From Halobellus inordinatus (lineage in GTDB: Archaea > Halobacteriota > Halobacteria > Halobacteriales > Haloferacaceae), in the NCBI RefSeq assembly GCF_024464655.1, contig NZ_JANHAV010000001.1, positions 248,001 to 312,000 of the forward strand: DNA of 64,000 nucleotides, read 5' to 3'. This document shows positions 54,362 to 63,137 of the stretch, in pieces. A program made the position numbers and the translations under genes. The first letter of the stretch is position 1. Every line of letters starts with the position of its first letter. A model generated the notes under the pieces. The model saw only the letters and a list, made by a program, of their open reading frames with translations. It had not been told where the DNA came from and made no database searches.

Positions 54362-54400
54362 CTACCTATACGGTAGGCCGGGCGACTGATATACTTTCTC
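54362..54400 (-). promoter_or_regulatory. lonB promoter region with small palindrome
   Basis: On the minus strand AAGTATATCAG (about 54387-54397) is a TATA-like element, about 40 nt before the lonB ATG. The arms CTACC and GGTAG (54362-54366 and 54372-54376, read on the plus strand) make a small inverted repeat between it and the ATG. Confidence 0.45.
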
Positions 54401-54484
54401 CTCGAATGTATCGGGGCTGCATCCGCGATATCGACTGTTTCAGGCCGCTTATGTGCTGTATTACAGCTCTGCCGCGTCTCGGGG

Positions 54485-54494
54485 TATTTATAAA
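54485..54494 (+). promoter_or_regulatory. TATA element of nadM
   Basis: TATTTATAAA is the best TATA match in this part, centred about 28 nt before the nadM ATG. The message should be leaderless. Confidence 0.65.
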
Positions 54495-54516
54495 TGATGG
54501 CAGCCACAGTTGTGGT

Positions 54517-55053
54517 ATGCGGGGGTTCTATATCGGCCGGTTCCAGCCCTACCACAACGGGCACCACCGGATGGTCGAGGAGATCGCACGTGAAGTCGAC
54601 GAACTCGTCCTCGGGATCGGATCGGCTGGCGACTCTCACAGCCCGCGGAATCCGTTCACGGCCGGCGAGCGCGTGATGATGGTGACGAAGTCCGTCTCGG
54701 ACCTCGATATCACTACCTACGCGGTCCCGATCGAGGACCTCGACCGGAACTCCGTCTGGGTGAGCCACGTCCAGAGTATGTCGCCCGCGTTCGACGTCGC
54801 CTACTCCAACAACCCGCTCGTCATCCAACTGTTCTCGGAGGCGGGCGTCGACGTCCGCCAGTCGCCGATGTTCAATCGGGACGTCCTCGAAGGCGCGGAA
54901 CTCCGCTCGCGGATGATCCACGGCGAGGACTGGCAGAGTCTGGTGCCGGACCCCGTCGTCGACGTCATCGACGAGATCAACGGCATAGAGCGCATCCAGA
55001 GCGTCAGCGACACCGACGCTACTAACGGCGATAGCAGTACGGACCCCGAGTGA
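54517..55053 (+). CDS. nadM: Nicotinamide-nucleotide adenylyltransferase, archaeal type
   Basis: 178 residues. The nucleotidyltransferase signature is GRFQPYHNGHH (7-17), with the HxGH pair at 13-16. The archaeal NadM family makes NAD from NMN and ATP. The family's ISATR-type motif near the end appears as GAELRSRMIHGEDW. The start follows a TATA element by about 28 nt; the rest of the open frame upstream of this ATG is untranslated. The next gene starts 8 nt after the stop. Confidence 0.94.
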   Translation: MRGFYIGRFQPYHNGHHRMVEEIAREVDELVLGIGSAGDSHSPRNPFTAGERVMMVTKSVSDLDITTYAVPIEDLDRNSVWVSHVQSMSPAFDVAYSNNPLVIQLFSEAGVDVRQSPMFNRDVLEGAELRSRMIHGEDWQSLVPDPVVDVIDEINGIERIQSVSDTDATNGDSSTDPE

Positions 55054-55060
55054 GAGAGTA

Positions 55061-55867
55061 ATGCTCACGCTCGCCTCCGATTTCGGCTCCCCGTACCCGG
55101 CCGCGATGAAAGGCGTCGTCCTCCAGCACACCGACGCCCGCCTCGTCGACGTCGCCCACGATCTTCCCCGCCAGGACGTCCGCGCCGCCGCGTTCTGGTG
55201 TCGCGAGACGCTCCCGTACTTCCCGCCCGCGGTCCACCTCGTCGTCGTCGACCCCGGCGTCGGCACCGACCGCGACGCGCTCGTCGTCCGCGCGGGTGAG
55301 CACGCGCTCGTCGGCCCCGACAACGGCGTGTTGCTGCCGGCGGCGCGTCGCCTCGTTGCGAACACTGACGAGACCGTCCCCATCGAGTGCTTCGTCTACG
55401 ACTACGCCGACCCCGCCTCGTCGACGTTCCACGGTCGGGACGTGTTCGCCCCTGCCGCCGCCGAAGTCCACGAAGCAGGCGTCGACGCCGTCGGATCGAT
55501 CGACGCGGTGACACAGGCGGAGACGCTCGTCGCCGCTGACGCACCCGAAACAGTCGTCGACTGCCGGTTCCCGGAGCCGACGCTCGATCCCGGCGCGAAC
55601 GAGGCGCGCGGCGAAGTCCTCGTCGTCGACGACTTCGGCAACGCGATCACGAACGTCACCGGCTCCTTCCTCGACGGTCGTGAGGGCGACGACCTCGGCG
55701 TGAACGGCACCTCCGCGACCGTCGCGACTGCGTTCGCGGACGTTCCCGAGGGCGCACGCCTGGTGACCGTCGGCAGTCACGGCTACGTCGAATGCGACGT
55801 GAATCGGGGACGCGGCGACGAAGCGTTCGACCTCGCCCCCGGTGACGACGTCGTGTTCTCGGAGTGA
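55061..55867 (+). CDS. SAM hydrolase / DUF62 family protein
   Basis: 268 residues. LTLASDFGSPYPAAMKGVVL at the N-terminus and VVDPGVGTDRDALVVRAG fit the family of S-adenosyl-L-methionine hydroxide adenosyltransferases, which use water to make adenosine and methionine from SAM. The C-terminal domain includes DDFGNAITNVTG. It is in the same direction as nadM and eight bases downstream, so likely one operon; both consume adenosyl compounds. Confidence 0.9.
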   Translation: MLTLASDFGSPYPAAMKGVVLQHTDARLVDVAHDLPRQDVRAAAFWCRETLPYFPPAVHLVVVDPGVGTDRDALVVRAGEHALVGPDNGVLLPAARRLVANTDETVPIECFVYDYADPASSTFHGRDVFAPAAAEVHEAGVDAVGSIDAVTQAETLVAADAPETVVDCRFPEPTLDPGANEARGEVLVVDDFGNAITNVTGSFLDGREGDDLGVNGTSATVATAFADVPEGARLVTVGSHGYVECDVNRGRGDEAFDLAPGDDVVFSE

Positions 55868-55870
55868 GGC

Positions 55871-55930
55871 GCGCTTCTGGGGGAGGGGCGCTTCTGGGGG
55901 AAGGGCGCTTCTGGGGGAAGGACGCTTATT
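55871..55930. repeat. 17-nt tandem repeat, 3.5 copies
   Basis: Cores of CGCTTCTGGGGG recur at 55872, 55889 and 55906, and a partial fourth at 55923, giving a period of 17 nt. The repeat fills the gap between the converging stops of the SAM hydrolase and thermosome genes. It is G-rich in the plus strand. Confidence 0.9.
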
Positions 55931-55945
55931 GGGTGCGAGACGCGC

Positions 55946-57514
55946 TTACTTCGCGGCGATGACGTCGTCGATGCGGATGATCATCGTCGCCGCTTCAGTG
56001 GCGGCGGTGACGGCTTCGCGCTTCACGGCCGCGGGGTCGAAAACGCCCGCCTCGATCGGGTCGCCAACTTCGCCAGTTCGCCCCGTCGAGAGAATCCCCG
56101 CGACGCCGTCGCGGTCGAACGTCGATCGGAGTTCGACGACGGCGTCGATCGGGTCCATTCCGGCGTTCGTCGCGAGCGTGCGCGGGAGCGCCTCGACGGC
56201 GTCGGCGAAGGCCTCGACCGCGAGCTGTTTGCGTCCCTGCACGCCGCTCGCTGCCGAGCGGATGTGATCCGCGACCGCGACTTCGGTCGCGCCGGCGCCG
56301 GGGACGACGCCGCCCGCGTCGATCGCGGCGACGGTGACGTCGACGGCGTCCGAAATCGCCCGTTCGAGTTCGTCGACGACGTGTTCGGTCCCGCCGCGGA
56401 GCAGGAGCGTCACCGTTTTCGCGGCGTCGCCGCCCTCGACGAAGGTGAGTTCGTCGTCGCCGAACGTCCGGGTCGCGATCCGGTCTGCGTGGCCGAAGTC
56501 GGCGGGATCGAGATCGCGCACGTCGCCGAGTTGCTTCGCGCCGGTCGCCCGGGCGATAGCGCGCGCATCCGCGGACTTCACGCTCTTGAACGCGAGGATG
56601 CCCTGCCGCGCGAGGTGGTCGACGACGCGGTCGGCGATCGACTTCGTGCAGAAGACGACGTCGACGCCGGCGTCCGCCAGTGCCGTCGCGTACCCGCGGA
56701 GTTCCGCGTCTTCGGCCTCGATCGCGGCTTCGAGTTGGTCGACTGAGGAGATGCTGTATTCGGTGCCGGCTTCGCCCTCGCGGACGTCGAGTTTCGTCGT
56801 CAGGACGGCGACTGTCGCGTCCTCGACAGATCGGGGCATTCCGCCGTGAGCGCGCGACTTGTCGACGACCACGCCCTCGACTAGTTCGGTCGCCGACGAC
56901 GACGCGCCCGTGCGGGTGAGGATGCGCACGTCGTCGGCGTCGAAGGGTTCGCTTCCGTCGTGGACCGCGCGGACGGCGTCGACGACGTGGCGCGCGAGCA
57001 CGTCGGCGGTGACGTCGCCGGTTCCTTTGCCGGTCATCGACGACTCCGCGACGGCCGCCAGCACGTCGTCGTCGAGTGTCACGTCGAGCACCTGGTTCTC
57101 GATTGCCTCCTGGGCGAGTCGGGCGGCCTCGTTGTAGCCCTCGATGATGACCGTCGGATGGAGGTCGTCGTCGAGGAGGTGCTCTGCGTGCGAGAGGAGT
57201 TCGCCCGTCAGTACCGATGCGGTGGTGGTGCCGTCGCCGACGCTCTCTTCTTGGGTCTGTGCGACCTCGACGATCATCTGAGCGGCCGGGTGTTCGATGT
57301 CCATCTCCTCGAGAATCGTCGCGCCGTCGTTGGTGACGACGACGTTGCCCCCCGAATCGACGAGCATCTTGTCCATCCCGCGCGGGCCGAGCGTCGTTCG
57401 AACGGCGCTCGCGACGGCCTTGCCCGCCCGGATGTTCGAGTCCTGTGCGTCACCCCCGCGGGTGCGCTCGCTGCTTCCGGAGAGAACGTACAGTGGCTGC
57501 ATACGTGTCGACAT
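55946..57514 (-). CDS. Thermosome (group II chaperonin) subunit, no GGM tail
   Basis: 522 residues. Chaperonin motifs: [29 protein letters not shown], and near the end [16 protein letters not shown]. The C-terminus stops at [11 protein letters not shown], without the Gly-Gly-Met repeats of many haloarchaeal subunits; in Haloferax the third subunit (Cct3) lacks that tail, so this copy is probably the Cct3 type. It folds proteins in a double-ring cage. ATG 57514 and 57502 are both possible; the upstream promoter slightly favours 57514. Confidence 0.94.
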   Translation of the reverse strand: MSTRMQPLYVLSGSSERTRGGDAQDSNIRAGKAVASAVRTTLGPRGMDKMLVDSGGNVVVTNDGATILEEMDIEHPAAQMIVEVAQTQEESVGDGTTTASVLTGELLSHAEHLLDDDLHPTVIIEGYNEAARLAQEAIENQVLDVTLDDDVLAAVAESSMTGKGTGDVTADVLARHVVDAVRAVHDGSEPFDADDVRILTRTGASSSATELVEGVVVDKSRAHGGMPRSVEDATVAVLTTKLDVREGEAGTEYSISSVDQLEAAIEAEDAELRGYATALADAGVDVVFCTKSIADRVVDHLARQGILAFKSVKSADARAIARATGAKQLGDVRDLDPADFGHADRIATRTFGDDELTFVEGGDAAKTVTLLLRGGTEHVVDELERAISDAVDVTVAAIDAGGVVPGAGATEVAVADHIRSAASGVQGRKQLAVEAFADAVEALPRTLATNAGMDPIDAVVELRSTFDRDGVAGILSTGRTGEVGDPIEAGVFDPAAVKREAVTAATEAATMIIRIDDVIAAK

Positions 57515-57550
57515 ATTTATGGAACCTCGACGGAAAAGACGTTAGCAGTT

Positions 57551-57676
57551 CTATATGTACATTTCGAATTTTAGGGTCTGAATGCCGATAAGGGGATTCT
57601 AAGCGTGATTGTGTGTTTCTCGCTACGGAGTGCCAGCAAGCGAGCGACGGTTTGTGACACTATATGTATGTTTCAC
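57551..57676 (-). promoter_or_regulatory. Thermosome promoter and a second matching element
   Basis: On the minus strand TCGAAATGTACATATAG (57551-57567) fits a BRE plus TATA element of the kind reported for haloarchaeal heat-shock promoters (CGAAA followed by TATA). A second element, GTGAAACATACATATAG (57660-57676), is about 110 nt further upstream with the same layout. Both could start transcripts for the thermosome gene. Confidence 0.5.
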
Positions 57677-57762
57677 GGGGTGCCAGGGCACGACGGGAGC
57701 CGCCCGCACGCAGCGGACGCATTCGCCAAGGTATATTTGCGTCGCCGCGACAGTGTCCGACG

Positions 57763-58593
57763 ATGCTCGAGTTGAACCACGGGTTTCGGGTCGTCGACCT
57801 CCACGCGCGGTTGGATCCGACCGACGAGGCGGAGGTCGCGAGCCGCGGCCGCGAGACGACGCCCGAATCGCTCGAACGCGAACTCCACCAGGCGGGCGTC
57901 GTCAAGGCGGTCGTTTCGCCGGGGAGCCGCCCCGCCGACGAAGGATACCTCCGGGCGAACAACGCGGTCGCGCGGCTGAGCGTCGAGCGACCGTTCCTGG
58001 CGTTCGCCCGCATCGACGGCCCGCGCGACCCGAGTTCCCGTGCGTCGGCTCGGCTCCGTAACCTCACCGCCTCGCGGGCGTCACACCACGCCAGTCCCGA
58101 AGACATCGAGCAGTACGCCTACGACGATCGGTTTCACGGCTTCACGCTCGCCCCCGACCGAGACGGGCTCCCCGACGAGGCGACGCTGGATCAACTGGAG
58201 GACGTCGGACTCCCGGTCGTCGTCGACGGCGGCCGCGAGTTTCCGCCCGCGGCAGTCGCCGAGACGCTCTCGGATCGCGAGTTTCCGGTCGTTCTCGCCG
58301 GCTTCGGCGGCTATCCGCTCGACCGCGAACTGATGCTCGAGGCCATCGAACTCCTCGATCAGTACGATCAGCTCTATCTGGACACGAAACACGTCCACTT
58401 CCGGAGCGTCCTCGAACGCGCGCTGCTGGAACATCCCGACCGCGTGCTGTTCGGGAGCGGGGCACCCGAGACGCACCCGAACGTCGGCGTGATGGAGATT
58501 CTGACGCTCGACGTCTCCGAGGACGCGATGCGCCGCGCGTTCTCGACGAACCCCTCACGGGTCGTCCCCGCACTCGCCCCCGGCGAAGACTGA
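57763..58593 (+). CDS. Amidohydrolase / TatD-like metal-dependent hydrolase
   Basis: 276 residues. VVDLHARLDP near the N-terminus resembles the HxH of amidohydrolases but has a DLHA in place of the usual DxHxH. Near the end FGSGAPETHPNVG carries the Asp-Gly-type site where the last metal Asp is normally seen. A TIM-barrel order is plausible (LDQLEDVGLPVVVDGG, FPVVLAGFGGYP). Substrate unknown. TATA-like GTATATTT at 57731-57738 is about 28 nt before ATG 57763, and supports this start. The palindromic element follows the stop directly. Confidence 0.82.
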   Translation: MLELNHGFRVVDLHARLDPTDEAEVASRGRETTPESLERELHQAGVVKAVVSPGSRPADEGYLRANNAVARLSVERPFLAFARIDGPRDPSSRASARLRNLTASRASHHASPEDIEQYAYDDRFHGFTLAPDRDGLPDEATLDQLEDVGLPVVVDGGREFPPAAVAETLSDREFPVVLAGFGGYPLDRELMLEAIELLDQYDQLYLDTKHVHFRSVLERALLEHPDRVLFGSGAPETHPNVGVMEILTLDVSEDAMRRAFSTNPSRVVPALAPGED

Positions 58594-58671
58594 TAGGGAT
58601 TCTCGTCACTGTTCGGAGATTCTCGCCGTAACGTCTGGCGAGAAATCTATGAGGACTTACGATAACCCCTA
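58594..58671. repeat. Palindromic element, copy 2 of 3
   Basis: About 78 nt with outer arms AGGGATTCTCGTCA and TTACGATAACCCCT and inner arms TCTCGCCG (58621-58628) and TGGCGAGA (58636-58643). It matches copy 1 (3298-3374) at about 65 of 77 positions by eye. It starts directly after the amidohydrolase stop and lies between converging genes. Confidence 0.85.
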
Positions 58672-58695
58672 TGACTTCCCGGTTCAGGCCCGCGG

Positions 58696-59598
58696 TCAGC
58701 GCCAGTCGTACCTCGCGACCGCCCGGTCAGCGCGCTTCGAGCAGCCGTGCGGATTCCGGGTCGGGCTCTGATCTCTCGCGCGAGCGACGAGGCCGTCCGA
58801 CCAGCCGGTCGCGACGCCGGCGACCACGTCGCGTCCGGTGCCGACCCAGCCCGTCGGTGTGGCATCGCCTGCGACGACGTCGCGGGCGGCCGCAATCGCA
58901 TCCGAGCCCGCGTGCGAAACGATCCGACGGAGGACGGTCGGGCGGAGGCCGTAATTTTTCACCAGCCGATACGTCAGCGCCCGATACTTCCACCTGTGGT
59001 CGCGTTCGTCGACCCCGCCATCGGCCTCGTACTCCGTGCGGACGGACATCTCTGACTCCCAGGCGACGTCGTAGCCGAGTCCGGCAAGTCGGTGTGCGGC
59101 GTCGCGTGCACCTCCGGTTTCGAGGTACTCGTCGAAGCCGTCGAGGCGGTCGAGCACCGTGGCGCGGAAGGCGACGTTGCCGCCGTTGAAGTACGTCACG
59201 TCGCGCCCGCGGATCTGCCGGGTCTCCGGCGCGGTCGTCGTCATCCCGGCCGGCAGCGTCTCGTGGATGGGACCCGTCACGACTGCCGCGTTCTGTAGCC
59301 CTGCTTCGATGGCGGCCGTCCAGCCCTCTTCGATGGCGAGGTCGTGTCGGAGAAAAGCGACGACATCGCCCGACGCGGCTCGAATCCCCGCGTTGCGAGA
59401 GACGTTCAGCGTCCGATCGGAGACTTCCACGAGCACGTCGACGTCGTCTCGGTCACGGATCATCCCCGTCGTCCCGTCGGCCGAGGGGCCGTTGACCACC
59501 ACGACCTCGGCGTCGGGGGCGTGCGCGGCCAGGACGTCGAGCGTGGCCGCGAGATGGTCCCGTTCGTTCAGGGTCGGGACCACTACCGAGAGCTCCAT
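58696..59598 (-). CDS. Family 2 glycosyltransferase
   Basis: 300 residues from ATG 59598; an in-frame GTG six codons upstream is less likely. The GT-A opening is VVVPTLNERDHLAATLD, then EVVVVNGPSADGTTGM and a helix of LRHDLAIEEGW, where GT2 proteins carry their DxD-type metal site and acceptor base. FNGGNVAFRATVLDRLDGFDE fits the second half. It adds a sugar to an unknown glycan or lipid acceptor. The methyltransferase is upstream on the same strand. Confidence 0.88.
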   Translation of the reverse strand: MELSVVVPTLNERDHLAATLDVLAAHAPDAEVVVVNGPSADGTTGMIRDRDDVDVLVEVSDRTLNVSRNAGIRAASGDVVAFLRHDLAIEEGWTAAIEAGLQNAAVVTGPIHETLPAGMTTTAPETRQIRGRDVTYFNGGNVAFRATVLDRLDGFDEYLETGGARDAAHRLAGLGYDVAWESEMSVRTEYEADGGVDERDHRWKYRALTYRLVKNYGLRPTVLRRIVSHAGSDAIAAARDVVAGDATPTGWVGTGRDVVAGVATGWSDGLVARARDQSPTRNPHGCSKRADRAVARYDWR

Positions 59599-59721
59599 AC
59601 CCGTCGGTTGCGACACGAGAACTTAAATGTCGCACCTCGGGCCGACCGCGACTCGGACTCGCCGGGCGATTCGGCGGCGGAGCGGTCGGAGTACGAGACG
59701 ACGCTCGTGGAACTGCTCGCG

Positions 59722-60444
59722 CTATCCGTGCTTGGCGGTGTCGACGGTCGCAGTCCAGTAGGAGACCGACGCCAGCGCGTCGCCGACCGACGTCTCGCCG
59801 ATCGACGTGTCGAGGTCGCGGAACTCCTGGGCGATGCCGTTCGGAATCTTGCGGTAGAAGCCGTACGGGAGCAGGAAGTCGTGTGCGGCGTCGACCATCG
59901 ACAGGCCGGCGCCGTCGAGCAGCCGTTCGACCTGATCCGAGGAGTAGAGATGCGAGCCCATCGGGAGCAGCCAATTGTAGACGACGCGGGTGCTCTGCTC
60001 GTTGAAGGTGTCGAAGAAGACGATGTCTTTCGAGACGCGAGCCATCTCGGCTATGAACTTCGCCGGCGTCTCCGCGAGGTGGAAAAACCGCATCGCGAAG
60101 ACGGCGTCGAAGTGGTTGTCGGGGAAGGGCAGCCGGGCGGCGTCGCCGCGGAGGAACTCGATGTGGTCGGCGACGCCGGCCTGCCGAGCCTTCTCGCGGC
60201 CTTGGGCCAACATCGCGTTGGAGATGTCGAGTCCGACGATGTTCGCCCCGCGTTCGGCCAGCATCACGGTGAACCGCCCCGTCCCGCAGGCGATTTCGAG
60301 GACGTCTTTGTCCTCGACAGGTCCGATCGCTTCGACGACGGCCCGTTTCTCGCGGCTGTCGATGAGTCTCCCGCCCCGTGAGAACCGCTTCGAGTCGTAC
60401 TCCTGGGCGACGTCGTCAGCCTGGTACCACTCCTTTCCTTTCAC
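59722..60444 (-). CDS. Class I SAM-dependent methyltransferase
   Basis: 240 residues. Motif I is VLEIACGTGRFTVML (50-64), motif II acidic end VGLDISNAML, and motif III FLRGDAARLPFPDNHFDAVFAM, as in UbiE-type methyltransferases. Substrate unknown. It lies 123 nt upstream of the glycosyltransferase start on the same strand, and might modify the same glycan or lipid. It is divergent from the MarR-like gene. Confidence 0.9.
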   Translation of the reverse strand: MKGKEWYQADDVAQEYDSKRFSRGGRLIDSREKRAVVEAIGPVEDKDVLEIACGTGRFTVMLAERGANIVGLDISNAMLAQGREKARQAGVADHIEFLRGDAARLPFPDNHFDAVFAMRFFHLAETPAKFIAEMARVSKDIVFFDTFNEQSTRVVYNWLLPMGSHLYSSDQVERLLDGAGLSMVDAAHDFLLPYGFYRKIPNGIAQEFRDLDTSIGETSVGDALASVSYWTATVDTAKHG

Positions 60445-60593
60445 GCTATCTGCCAGTCCACGCTCGCGGACTAAAACCGTACTGGATGCGCGTCGCGTCC
60501 GCCATCGCTTGAACGGATCGACGATCCGTCCGCTTGCCCGTATTCGGATGTGAATTCTACACCCTTGTATGTGTTTAAGGTCTACGGATTATA

Positions 60594-60620
60594 TTGTCTC
60601 ACTTGTAGACAACATTTACC
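60594..60620 (+). promoter_or_regulatory. Operator-like inverted repeat and TATA of the MarR-like gene
   Basis: TTGTCT (60594-60599) and AGACAA (60607-60612) form a perfect six-base inverted repeat with a seven-base spacer. It directly precedes ATTTACC (60614-60620), a TATA-like sequence about 28 nt before the ATG at 60645, so a bound regulator would block or aid the initiation factors. Confidence 0.55.
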
Positions 60621-60644
60621 AGGAATACGTTGCTCTGTGTGCCT

Positions 60645-60917
60645 ATGAGCACCAGTACCGCAGAAATCGACGGCGACGATCCCCTCTCGGAAGCGGAGTA
60701 CCGCGACCGGCTCCGGGAACTGCCGCCGAGCGCGAAACTCGTCGCCAAGGTTCTCGAAGGCGACGCGCCGCTCTCGCAGGGGCAACTCGCCGAAGAATCG
60801 CTCCTTCCGGACCGGACCGTCCGCTACGCGCTCAACCGTCTGGAAGACGCCGACCTCGTCGGCTCCCGATACAGCTTCAAAGACGCCCGAAAGCAGGTCT
60901 ACTACCTCAACACCTGA
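60645..60917 (+). CDS. Small MarR-like winged-helix regulator
   Basis: 90 residues from ATG 60645. A winged HTH covers almost all of it: SAKLVAKVLEGDAPLSQGQLAEESLLPDR and TVRYALNRLEDADLVGS, ending SFKDARKQVYYLNT in the wing. Similar small proteins control single genes in haloarchaea. A leaderless start follows the TATA element, and the operator-like repeat upstream suggests self-regulation. Confidence 0.85.
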   Translation: MSTSTAEIDGDDPLSEAEYRDRLRELPPSAKLVAKVLEGDAPLSQGQLAEESLLPDRTVRYALNRLEDADLVGSRYSFKDARKQVYYLNT

Positions 60918-61028
60918 CGGCTTTCGGCGACTCGTCCTCCGTCGCTTCCCGTTTTCTTCTACGCGCCGCTCACTCACTACGGGAGACGTGACGGTAGCGT
61001 TTTCTTCCGACGGCCAGTAACTCGGGTC

Positions 61029-61832
61029 GTGACTTCGGCCCGCCAACGCGATGCCCCCGTTCGCCGCATCTCCGTCCCGGTCGACGGCCGCGTGCCGACC
61101 GGCTCGACGAACGCGTACCTCGTCGGCGACGATTCCGCACTGCTCGTCGATCCGCCCGCCCGGACCGACGACCTCGACGCCGCGGTCGCCGACGCCACCG
61201 TCGACCACATCGCCGTCACGCACGCACACCCCGACCATATCGGTGGTGTCGAACCGTACGCCGCCGAGACGGGCGCGACCGTCTGGTGCCGTCGCGGCCG
61301 CGAAGACCACTTTGCGCGGGCTGCGGGGATCCGGCCCGATCGGACGTTCGTCGAGGGGAGCGAACTGCCGATCGGTGACGGCGTCTCCGTGATCGACGTG
61401 CCGGGGCACGCGCCCGACCACGTCGCCTTCGAGACTGCGAGCGGGACGCTCTGCGGCGACGTCGCCGTCGCCGAGGGGAGCGTCGCCGTCGCCGCGCCCG
61501 AGGGAGACATCCGCGCGTACCTCGTCGCACTCCGGCGGCTCTACGCCCGGAATCCATCGCAGTTGTTCCCTGGACACGGCCCCGCCATTGCGGACACGCG
61601 GGCCACCTGTGAACGCCTGCTTCGGCACCGACTCGACCGCGAACAGCGGGTCCTCGATGCCGTCCGATCGGGTGCCACAAGCGTCGATGCGGTGCTCGAC
61701 GCCGCCTACGACGCCGATCTCACGGGCGTCCGTGATCTCGCGCGGGCGACCGTCGTCGCGCACCTCGATAAACTGGACGTGGAGAACTCGGTCGTGTTCG
61801 ACCGAACGGCCGAGACCGTCGAAGCGCGCTGA
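61029..61832 (+). CDS. MBL-fold metallo-hydrolase
   Basis: 267 residues, GTG start. Metal motif HAHPDHIGG (65-73), then DVPGHAPDHVAF with the next histidine, and LCGDVAVAEGS with the aspartate that bridges metals. The C-terminal about 100 residues are helical (LLRHRLDREQRVLDAV), as in the LACTB2/endoribonuclease branch with a C-terminal winged-helix-like domain. Substrate unknown. Confidence 0.9.
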   Translation: MTSARQRDAPVRRISVPVDGRVPTGSTNAYLVGDDSALLVDPPARTDDLDAAVADATVDHIAVTHAHPDHIGGVEPYAAETGATVWCRRGREDHFARAAGIRPDRTFVEGSELPIGDGVSVIDVPGHAPDHVAFETASGTLCGDVAVAEGSVAVAAPEGDIRAYLVALRRLYARNPSQLFPGHGPAIADTRATCERLLRHRLDREQRVLDAVRSGATSVDAVLDAAYDADLTGVRDLARATVVAHLDKLDVENSVVFDRTAETVEAR

Positions 61833-61898
61833 CGGGTCGGCGTCGGAGCGTTTGTTGCTGATCGAGAAGATTTTGTCCGCGCCGCTGTGAGAGAAACC

Positions 61899-62654
61899 GT
61901 GAGCGACGCGCCGACGCTGGAGACCGAACTCGCCCGCGCTCGCGACCTGTCGGTGTCGGAACTGGCGGACGCGATCGAGTCGATCGGCTTCGAGTGCACG
62001 CGCTGTGGCGCGTGCTGTACGGGCCACGAGAGCGCCGATTCCGAGACCAGAGAGCCCCACACTGCGACGGTGTTCCCCGACGAAGTGCGGGCGCTGCAAG
62101 CGGCCGCGAGCGGGGCCGGTGACGAACCGAGCGACGACGCTTCGGATGGCGACGCCGCGGAATCCTACGACTGGCGCGACGTCGCCCGCCCGATGCCGTA
62201 CGGGATCACCGAGGGCGAGGACGGCCCCCACGGCGAGACGTTCGAGTGGGCGATCCAGACGGACGCCTGCGGCGACTGCGTGTTCTACGAAGAGAACGAC
62301 GACTGGGGTGAGGAACCCGGCCTCGGGGCCTGTCGTGTCCACGAGGACCGCCCGCTCATCTGTCGGACCTACCCGTTCAGCGTCGCGCTCGGCGGGACGA
62401 GCCAGCCGATGGGCGAGGCTGTCGACGAGGCCGGGATGGTCCGCGCCCACGAGTGCGAAGGACTGGGTCGCGACATCTCCCGCGCGGACGCGGAGGAGTT
62501 GGCGGCGGCGCTCAAAGAGCGCGCGGTCCGCGAACTGGAGGAGGCGATCGGCGTCCGCGACAACTACAGCCCCGTCGATACCGAGGGCGTCGTCGTGTAC
62601 GACTCCGAGGGACCGAAGCGCGCGGACGGGTCGCCGATTCGCGACGCGGAGTAA
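61899..62654 (+). CDS. YkgJ-type cysteine-cluster protein
   Basis: 251 residues from GTG 61899; another GTG lies four codons upstream. The cysteine cluster starts with CTRCGACCTG (33-42), continues with CGDCVFYE and closes with ACRVHEDRPLICRTYPF; this fits the CxxCxxCC pattern of the YkgJ family, which bind zinc or an iron-sulfur cluster. Function unknown. An acidic linker (SGAGDEPSDDASDGD) separates two parts of the cluster. Confidence 0.85.
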   Translation: MSDAPTLETELARARDLSVSELADAIESIGFECTRCGACCTGHESADSETREPHTATVFPDEVRALQAAASGAGDEPSDDASDGDAAESYDWRDVARPMPYGITEGEDGPHGETFEWAIQTDACGDCVFYEENDDWGEEPGLGACRVHEDRPLICRTYPFSVALGGTSQPMGEAVDEAGMVRAHECEGLGRDISRADAEELAAALKERAVRELEEAIGVRDNYSPVDTEGVVVYDSEGPKRADGSPIRDAE

Positions 62655-62710
62655 CCGTACGCGGCGCCCGGTAGGAGGGTTCTTGAGCGCTCCCTCCATA
62701 GCTGGCTCCG

Positions 62711-63100
62711 ATGACCGCCGAACTCTTCGAGCAGATCGAACGCGCGAGCGAGGGCGACGAGGTGGCGATCACCCTCGACACGGACACAGTCACCGTCGGC
62801 AGCGTGGAGCTCGCGTCGCCGATCGTGACCCGCGTGGCCGCAGTGACCGAGGAGACCATCGACGCGCGGCAGAAAGACGTCGACATCGACGGGATCGTCG
62901 ACCGACGGGTTCTGCGTCTCGTCCCGTGCTCACACGACACTCGACACGAGGCGTACATCGTCGAGACCCAGAGCCCCGTCGTCGGCGACGACCGGGTGCT
63001 CCCGCTCCGGATGCAGCGCCGAAGCGGGTGTGGCCCGGCGGACGACCTCGATTCGCTGTCTCCGGTGGCTGACATCGAATCCATCGAGGTTCGCTCGTAG
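62711..63100 (+). CDS. Unknown haloarchaeal protein
   Basis: 129 residues with no membrane segment. The opening TAELFEQIERASEGDEVAITLDTDTVTVGSVEL looks like an alpha-beta domain, and the rest is beta-rich. There is one cysteine-histidine pair (PCSHDTRHE) and a late cysteine (RSGCGP). No family can be named. It starts 57 nt after the cysteine-cluster gene, in the same direction. Confidence 0.7.
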   Translation: MTAELFEQIERASEGDEVAITLDTDTVTVGSVELASPIVTRVAAVTEETIDARQKDVDIDGIVDRRVLRLVPCSHDTRHEAYIVETQSPVVGDDRVLPLRMQRRSGCGPADDLDSLSPVADIESIEVRS

Positions 63101-63137
63101 ACGAAAGTTCTTCCACGATCCCCGCCGAGCGACCGCT

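Noticed and set aside
61029-63100. Possible operon of unknown proteins as a defence or modification island
   Set aside because: The genes have separate gaps of about 57-110 nt and no effector, nuclease or toxin domains; MBL, YkgJ-type and LOG-type proteins are common housekeeping families.
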